NCBI RefSeq assembly: GCF_958298935.1
Contig: NC_084927.1
Location: forward strand, 21,960,001-22,024,000
Direction: 5' to 3'
Length of the DNA: 64,000 nucleotides
Source: Phragmites australis
Taxonomy: Eukaryota > Streptophyta > Magnoliopsida > Poales > Poaceae
Each line of letters starts with the position of its first letter. The stretch's first letter is position 1. The position numbers and the translations under genes were made by a program. Positions 57,006 through 64,000 of this stretch are shown in pieces. Under the pieces are notes generated by a model, which made no database searches, was not told the origin of the DNA, and saw only the letters and a program-made list of their open reading frames with translations.

Positions 57006-57290
57006 TCAGTCAGCTATTGGATTGCAACCACGGTGCTCGGAGTTCATCGGGTCCACCAATCCTATACCAATGGTATGCACAACTGGGATTGCCGCCGAGC
57101 CGGAGAAAGGGTAGCCAACAGCAACCAGAATGCACACCAACGCCAGCCGGTTGTTCATTTTGTTCGGAGTGTCAGCCGCAGCCATTTCACGGTGCTTTGC
57201 TTCAACACGGAGCAGGAGCTCCTCCTTGTCACGATATTTTTCACACGAAATGAACGAACGGAAATGAGATGTTCGATTGAGAAACTAGCT
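57006..57290 (-). pseudogene. Coding-like exon with hydrophobic segment, minus strand
   Basis: An open frame runs through EKYRDKEELLLRVEAKHREM, then AAADTPNKMNNRLALVCILV and AVGYPFSGSAA, to a stop at 57006-57008. From the internal ATG at 57185 it would be a 59-residue peptide. The charged helix followed by a 12-15 residue hydrophobic stretch looks like genuine protein sequence. It may belong with the fragment at 56220-56640, about 370 bp further along the minus strand. I do not recognise the family. Confidence 0.35.
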
Positions 57291-57309
57291 GCCGAACTAA
57301 GGTGAGACG

Positions 57310-57750
57310 GAGAGCATTAGTGGGAGGCAAACACGGCCGGCCGGCCGGTGATCGCGCACCACATGCAGATGCAGGCCTTCAAATCGCACAGCACACAACG
57401 TGTTTTCAGCTCTTTGCCTTTCCTTGATTTGTTCTACTGCTACTCATCTTTTTTTAAAAAAAGGAAAGAAAATTCAACTGCTACTAGGAGTAGTAGATGT
57501 AGCTTCTTCTCTTCAACTATAGCCGGGCAAAGTTTCCGGCGGCCTTTTAGTCCTAGCGCGTACCCAAAGGCAGCAAGAGTCAATGCTACGTTAATTATTT
57601 ACGAGATACGGACATTAGTGGCATGGTACAGTAATAATAGCCGACTCACTTGGACGGACGATACTTTTGAGCTCCGATCCAGCAAAGCAATGAGAGTAAA
57701 AAATCAAATTAAAATGTATCTTGTTTGTATATGATGAGTGATTATAAAGT
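57310..57750. other. Unassigned, contains block B of the local duplication
   Basis: GGGCAAAGTTTCCGGCGGCC...TTAGTCCTAGC at 57525-57563 matches 60041-60076 (GGGCAAAATTTCCGGCAG...TTTAGTCCTAGC). GGCCGGCCGGCCGG at about 57335 also has a counterpart near 60025. Confidence 0.5.
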
Positions 57751-59510
57751 TATTGATTTAATTTGATAATTTATGAATTATATTAGCATGTCTACATATT
57801 AGAATTATGATTCTGACTAATCAAAATTACTGAGAAAAATAGAGTTAGTGTTTTTATCTTTGAGTTCAGTAAAAATGTACTCATTGGATGGTTTGGTGTG
57901 TGCGGAGTTGACCACACCGGATGGTTCAATGTTTAGAAAAGTTCACGTCAGAGCATTTCAGTTCAGAGACAAAAATTAATGTGTTCACTGAGTGGTCCGG
58001 TGTTCAAGCAAGATGCACACCGGACTATTTTTCAGGAATTGTGCAAAATTGAGTGTTTGGAGTTATATTGCACACCGGATGGTTCGGTGTTTGCAGATAT
58101 TCATACCGAATATTTTACTAGACCATTTATTCTAGAGATATTGTAAAATGGGGTGTATGATGCAGTTGTACTCACCGAATGATCCGATTATGAGCTTTGT
58201 ACATCGAAGGTTATATCGAAAGGTTTTCCAGAAGATTTTCAGTGGAGGAAATATTGTATATACCGGATGGTCCGTTGATTAGACACTATACACACCGGAA
58301 CATATGATGTTCATGATTTTTCTGGGCTGAGTATTTCGACTGAGGATTTTGATTTTAATTAATCTATAATGGAGTTGGAGATGCGTGTCTTGCTTGTCTT
58401 ACTATGTGCAATTGATGGATGCAACTTAACGGTCAATAGTATGATAATTGGGACTAAGCAGCGTGCTTGCTGCCAGACGATCAAGAAAGCCGGGCGGAGT
58501 TAAGGGTGATTCTAGTTGTGCACGTGGAGAGCAGACAAAGTATGAAAAAACGGATGAAGACGGCGTGTTGACAAAGTCAAACGAAAGGGATACCAGTGCA
58601 AGTGACAAGACGGCCTAAGGGATCAGGAGCAGGAGAGATCTGCCGATGATCAAGATCGCAAGATGGAGTATATGTGTCGATATCGTGAGGCTTGCTTAAG
58701 GTGTAAGCAAGTGGTGGTGAGTCACATTTTGAGAAGCATACCAGACGGTTTTGTGATTTAACCTCAAAACCATGGAACAGAGGAGCACACGTAGTATCAT
58801 CGCGAAGCTTCTATCAAGACGAAGTTAAGTTATGAAGGCGTCATGACCGTCCAATGGATGAGGAAAAGATGAACGAGGAAAAGATGGATGAAAATATCCT
58901 CAGTGATAGGTATGAGTGTATTAAAAGAGATGAATATTTTGGGAACAATATAGGAAACTTAGGAGTTAAATCTAGGCTATAAATAGAGGGAGAGAGCTGG
59001 TTAAGCCTTTTAAGTCAGTCATTTGAGTAGTGTGCTAAGGTTTTAAAGGAGAGAAAGAGGATAACTTAGATTTTATGTTAGGTGAGAGCTTTTTGTAAAT
59101 AAAAATATTTTATAATCCTTTAAAAGTATGACGTTTCTCTTCTCGTAATAAAGTTGTTGGTTTCTCTCGTGGTTGTATTCATCGTCTTCTAGTTTCTGTC
59201 TATTGACTCTCTTGCTTTGTTTGTAAGTTTGTTTATGGTGATTTTTATTTTTATTGTTGAGCTGAAATTTTTCACTTTTAAAATTGTTCTTCTTGTTGTT
59301 AGAGGGATACAAATCACATATAATTTAGTTTTAAATCATCTCCATCTTCTAGATTCATCAAATTGGAGACTTTCTTCATCCGATTCTTATTTCTTTGGAT
59401 TATAGTGTTTTTCAATCAAGTTGTAAGATATTTGGATTGGTTTCATATGAAATTTAGTGTTCAAATCTATCTAGTGAAGTTATGATTTTTTTCACTCCTT
59501 GTTTTAAGGT
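57750..59510 (+). repeat. Probable LTR-type repeat with CCGGAT motifs and a TATA box
   Basis: 57880-58320 repeats units such as CACACCGGATGGTTCGGTG, related to the motif in the LTRs of elements P and M. CTATAAATAGAGGGAGAG at about 58977 is a strong TATA box, and the following 100 bp look like a transcript leader. No coding domain or second copy lies in the window. Confidence 0.4.
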
Positions 59511-59790
59511 TCGATGGGTGAGAAAATAAGAAAAAAAACATTTAAAAACTTGGTGCGATCTTTATTCATCTTTTTCTTGTTATGTTATCGTAGAAAGAAG
59601 GAGAAAGAAGCAGCAGCAGCAGCGATAAAGGAAGGTGAGAGGAGCACGGACGATGGTGTTAATGCTCTACTCTTGACCGTCCAGATCCTCCTCGAGAGTT
59701 TGGCCATACGTCGACGTCCCTTTGGATACCATGCCACCCGCTCGGTCAGGCTCGTGTCTGGCCTCCGGCGTGCGAGCTGGAATTCGATAT
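59511..59790 (+). other. Open frame of 92 codons, function unknown
   Basis: The frame from 59514 encodes a basic N-terminus, a short hydrophobic FIFFLLCY stretch and a KEKEAAAAAIKEGE segment. No family is recognised and codon use is not distinctive. It could be chance or part of the preceding repeat. Confidence 0.2.
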
Positions 59791-60080
59791 GAGAGTGGAA
59801 TGATCAAACTTTCGTCGTCTGGACCCTGGAACTGACCACATTCACGCCCAAAACAAGAATGTTATCAACTTACGATTGAAATGCGTTCTCCATGCCCATC
59901 AGGAAACAAAGTTCTGCCATAACCTAATGCGGAATGCCGTGCTCCGGGCTCTGGAGCTGATTACATAAATCCGTAGCTTGAAAGCAAGATGCGTACAGCA
60001 TGCTCACTAGTTAGCTAGCTAGTCGGCCGGCCGGCCAGCAGGGCAAAATTTCCGGCAGTCTTTAGTCCTAGCTCCTACAC
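59790..60080 (+). repeat. Blocks A and B of the local duplication, adjacent copy
   Basis: Here the segments found separately at 51940-52113 and 57525-57563 lie next to each other, A at 59790-59997 and B at 60041-60076. Confidence 0.65.
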
Positions 60081-60960
60081 GATGCCTACGTCCAGGGGCG
60101 AGGGGGAGGGGCCTCGAGCCCTCCTATCCTAGGTCCATTCAATTTTTTAGTATGGAACAGAAGAAGAGTAAGGAGAAAGAGAAGATAGCTCGGCGCCTAT
60201 ATGAGTGCGGACGAAGAAACTGAGTCGCATTAGTACGTGTATTAACTCTGTTCTCTTTTACATATTGTTCAGGATATTAATATAGTTTCTAATAAACATA
60301 TTTAATTATTACTTTTGATAAATAATTTTTAGTAAAAAATGATAAAAATTAGATGATGTTAAAGTATTTTCATGATAAATTCATTACTATTATTTTCATA
60401 TATCAAATCTTAATAATTTTGTGTATATTAGTGTTCAAAGTTTCTAAAATTTGACTATATGTATTTTAGTACGATAGCAACAAGACTATAAACACGACTC
60501 CGACAAGTAAAAATACGAATTTAAACAATATACCTGAGCATATTTATTGAAATAGACAATATTTTTGTGTATTTATGAATCTAGCATCTGTATTCGGCAT
60601 ACGATGTGCCGAAAATCCATTTTTGGTACACAGTGTATCGAAAAAGTTATTTTCGGCATACCGTATGCTGAATACACCGTATATATATTTTTTTGGCTGA
60701 CATACCTGTTTCTTGACATTTTTTGCGTGTGTTGTTATTTTATGTAATTGTCAAATATGGTCATGGCCGGCTGCGGTTCGCTTCTGTCATCTGATGCCAG
60801 TATTTTGTTATTTCATGTAATTGGCAACTTTCAACTAAATTTGAAACGATTTGCTAATTTAACTGTCATTTTATGCCGGTGAGTTGGCACTTCATGTTAT
60901 TGGCAAATTTCAACAAAATTTAAAATTATGTACCGGTGTGTTATCATTTCATGTAATTAC
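60081..60960. other. AT-rich unassigned stretch
   Basis: Contains repeated CGGCATAC / GTATGCCGA-type motifs near 60595-60680 that could be part of an LTR or CACTA end. No coding sequence was recognised. Confidence 0.3.
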
Positions 60961-61985
60961 CAAACCTCATCTCAAGATGGTAGTGGAATGCCAGTTGTGC
61001 CAGTCAAAACTATCAGGGTAAGATGGTTGTCGTCTCCGAGCTGATGGTTGGAAGTTGTGAGGACGGGTACAAGGAAATCCAACATCATTTTCACGGTCAT
61101 CGCGGTCCTCCGGAGATGGAGGCCTCAGAGGGAGGTGGCGATGTGACATGAAATCGTCGTTATCATCATCTTGAGGTATCACAGTAGGAGCGCATCCTAT
61201 TTCATTGTTGGTTGGACACCATATCGATGTGGTGTGTGAATGTCCTCTTGTAGTGTTCGTTGAACCTTCTCCTGTATGGATGGTGGAACGTCAAGGTATC
61301 TATGGCATGAAATCATCGTCCACATCGGCATCGTCATTTTTAGGTAGAATAGTAGGGGCGCTCTTGTACCCATTAGGTTCGCTGATCTTCGTCGTCTTCT
61401 ACGCAACCCAGGTATCATACCCCCACCGAAGAGCATATGCATCGCCATGAAGTGTGGAATTTCTTTGTTGATCAACTCTGCGTCTTCTGAGAACGCCTAA
61501 CGCATAAGAGGAGTATTCGAATCAATAACAATAAGATAAGTAGGGTGATCAAATAGAAAATGACAAATCTGTATGTGGGATGCATACTGGTCGGACAACA
61601 TCGTCATCCTTCTTTGCCTCATACAGAAACCTAGCACAAAAGGATGGTCGGCTAGTTCGCACACCCTGAGGTATATTTGGCGACGCTCGTGCAAGAGGAC
61701 TCTAAAGTCGTCGGTTGTTACATGTAGGAGTGGAACGGTCAACGCTGAACAGTGCGGTCTTGCATGCAATTTAGACACAACTTGGATTATGTTGCTCTCA
61801 TTAAAGACATCATCCTTCCCTCTATGGACAACCTGCAAGGAGGCATTTAATGCTATATCGATCATTGTAGATGTCCATGGATAGTCTGTACTAGAATATC
61901 CAGCCATATATGTATTGATCTTTGACTGCAACGTTTTTGCTCTACACCAAAGCACGAATCGCTGGTTATTTAATAAACATTAAAC
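60961..61985 (-). pseudogene. Transposon-type gene remnant, minus strand, left part
   Basis: From an acceptor-like CAG near 61963 the minus strand is open for 152 codons (61497-61955), including NASLQVVHRGKDDVFNES and VCELADHPFVLGFCMRQRR. Two shorter frames follow, the last with FMSHRHLPLRPPSPEDRDD, a proline- and charge-rich tail. The general layout, with similar tail sequence beyond the LTR at 63527-64000, suggests a transposon-associated plant protein, perhaps plant-mobile-domain type. No diagnostic motif was identified. Confidence 0.3.
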
Positions 61986-62149
61986 ATATATGAAATATCA
62001 AAATTGATATGTACAAATGCTTAATAAGTAACTCATAAATAAGTTATGTGTCCTAATTATTTGACAAAGATTATGTAAATTAAATGTAATTATTTTAACA
62101 TTGCAGTGCATAAGGCATAATACAAATGAGTACACAATATAGTGAATAA

Positions 62150-63526
62150 CACAAATGCGGAACGAAGTAAATGCACTGGGGATTTAGACAGGTTCAGACC
62201 GCACGGAGGCGTAACACCCTACTCCTGTGTGGATGCTATAAATGCCCTGGGAATGTCTCTCAGGAATGTGTTAGTTACAAGAATGTCTGTCTATCCTAGA
62301 GCCTGGGGCTCCTTGTTCTTCGGTTTCTATGCTCGTACGAAGGTGTTCTTTGATCTGTGTGTGTCTGTTGGCTCTAGGTGCCCTTGGACTTCTCGATCTT
62401 CTCTACCTCCTTAACTTCTTCAACCTTGCCGAGCTTCAGAGCTTTCAAAGGCTTCCTCAGAGCTTGTCTTTGTCCGTGCTGCCGGCCGCTTTAAATACCC
62501 GCTGGCAGTAGCGTGCCCCGAATGGGAGGGCACGAGTTCCAAGGCACCATAAATGGAAAGGACGTCATCATAGCCTCTGCGCGAAGTGACAGGGGTTGAA
62601 AACGCGTCCCGCGCCCGGTCATCAGTCGTCATGATGGCGCTAGCAACGGGTGCCGTGGAGGGGGCCCACCGGGCAGCCGCAGAGCGGCCCGGTGTGCCCG
62701 CCCGGTCTTGTTCGCCTGCCACAGCAGTGCAACAGACGGAACGCCTCGGACCTCGTGATGCTATCCCGAGGCGCGCCGGATAGCGCGGGATAGGACCCGT
62801 GCATTTAATGTCCCCACGCCCTTCTGCCAGAATATGGCAGGAACTGACACTGAGCGTGGCGGGAGCAGTTAGAGGTGACAGGCCACGCGCGCTCTTAAAT
62901 ACGGCCTCGGGCCTTTCACCGGCTGACACCTCATCGCTGGACCCCTGTGGGGACCATTGACGGAGGGGCTTCCTAGGTCGTCGGGGAACCGAGTGCTCGG
63001 GGTCACTGTTCACCTCCCCAAGCACTCTCTCCCGAGAACGCCCTTTCTTGGCCCTCGGGGAACTGAGTGCTCAGGGGCCACTGTTCACGGCCCGAGCACT
63101 CTCTCCCGGTCTTGACTGTACGGATCATCGGGGAACCGAGTGCTCGGGGTCCGCTGCTCGCAGCCCCGAGCACTCTCTTCCGGAACTTCCTTCATTGGGT
63201 CCTCGAGGTACTTGGGTGCCCGGGGGGCCACTGCTCGCGACCCCGGGCACACCTCTCCCGGTACTTGGCACTCCTGGTCGTCAGGGGACTCAGGTGCTCG
63301 GGGGTCACTGTTCCTCTCCCCGAGCACTTTCTTCCCGGTCACTTAGTCTTCGTAGATCATCGGGGAACCCGGGTACTCGGGGACCACTGACTGTGGCCCC
63401 GAGCGCCCTCTCCCGGGACTTAGTCTTTTTTACCTCGCGGACCTGACCTCTGCGGGAGGGCGTCACGTGGCGGATTGCTGGCCTGCCCTCGGGATTCGGG
63501 GACCCCTGGTTCCTGATTCACCGACA
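62150..63526 (+). mobile_element. LTR 3 of the TGTCGG family, 5'-truncated
   Basis: It matches the two solo LTRs from their GATTTAGACAGGTTC segment onward and ends CCTGATTCACCGACA at 63526. The first roughly 110 bp of the family LTR, including TGTCGG, are missing or replaced. About six 75-bp subrepeats lie at 63000-63420. It sits inside a minus-strand reading region. Confidence 0.8.
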
Positions 63527-64000
63527 CACGTAATCCTTGGGAGTGTAAGTGTCTGGCGGGTGTGTGACCCTCATCCCAGGGGCCTGCGCTGGCCCCTGCC
63601 ACGTGTGCCCTTGCTCGTCATCTTCATCGTCGTGTGGTGTTGCACCTCCCCTGAACGTGTATCCAGAACCGCTAACTCGGCCCTGCATGTACCACGATGT
63701 AGGATCCTCATGCGGGAGTGTGGATGCCAGCAGTGCATGCTCCGACAGAATCCAAAATGCCAAAGTCTCATCATGTTGGTACCACTGTAAACCCCCAGGT
63801 GTATCGGGATATTGAGGGTACTGGCCGCTTAGTAGCTCAGTGAAGCTGCCCGCTTGCAATGCAGCAACCCAGTCAAAATCTTGTGTGCCGCTCCAGGTTG
63901 GCGTCTGCTGCATGCAGTCAATGACGTCCTCGTGATGAGTTGATACTACTGGTGGAGGTGTCTGCGTAGTCTGAGGAGGTTGTGTCCACTGAGGGGGCTG
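63527..64000 (-). pseudogene. Transposon-type gene remnant, minus strand, right part
   Basis: The minus strand is open from the window edge to the LTR at 63526. It includes TPTWSGTQDFDWVAAL, LSGQYPQYPDTPGGLQWYQH and GATPHDDEDDEQGHTWQ. Low-complexity, Gln/Pro/Trp-rich sequence of this kind is typical of the C-terminal tails of plant-mobile-domain transposon proteins (inference). The LTR cuts the frame. Confidence 0.35.

Overview
This is a plant nuclear window, almost certainly from a grass (Poaceae). The evidence is a strongly GC3-rich intronless gene, a maize/rice-like mix of Ty1/copia elements, CACTA, Mutator-like and Stowaway/Tourist-like elements and tRNA-derived SINEs, and long AT-rich stretches between genes. 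Nothing looks bacterial, viral or organellar. Most of the 64 kb is transposon sequence, much of it nested and decayed. Two intact protein-coding genes stand out: a short secreted IDA-like (IDL) peptide precursor on the minus strand at 25605-25859, and an intronless U-box/ARM E3 ubiquitin ligase (PUB type) on the plus strand at 50097-51413.

Region 1-15 kb: unassigned sequence, then a decayed CACTA (En/Spm-like) element with a Transposase_24-type gene, a DUF8039-like segment and a Ulp1 (C48 peptidase)-like gene. A complete but mutated Ty1/copia element (2491-9693, TSD CATCT) splits the transposase gene. A second Ulp1-like CACTA remnant follows at 13.55-14.99 kb. Region 15-24 kb: a plus-strand copia element (P) whose 5' LTR is split by a minus-strand, gag-only copy of the same family (M, 16172-22949, TSD CCCTC). 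M itself carries a solo LTR of another family (18598-19997), so the nest is three deep.

Region 24-32 kb: the IDL gene, then a non-autonomous CACTA element (26750-29553, TSD CAG) holding a Mutator-like element (27315-28602, 9-bp TSD), a Stowaway-like MITE and a SINE-like unit. Region 32-47 kb: gene-fragment-rich sequence, including a minus-strand remnant of the N-terminus of COP9 signalosome subunit 5 (CSN5), a spliceable 62-aa reading frame, an RNase H-like fragment, a LINE tail, a Tourist-like MITE and a long-TIR Mutator-like element (42787-43730).

Region 48-64 kb: a second solo LTR (48185-49441, TSD GACCC) ends about 650 bp upstream of the PUB start codon. Downstream of PUB lie a SINE with a perfect 15-bp TSD, a minus-strand copia lacking protease/integrase (52572 to about 55987), coding-like minus-strand fragments at 56.2-57.3 kb, an LTR-like stretch with CCGG-rich motifs, and a third LTR of the 75-bp-subrepeat family that interrupts a minus-strand reading frame. 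The two cellular genes show no sign of working together. The window is best read as two single-copy genes in a deep transposon matrix.
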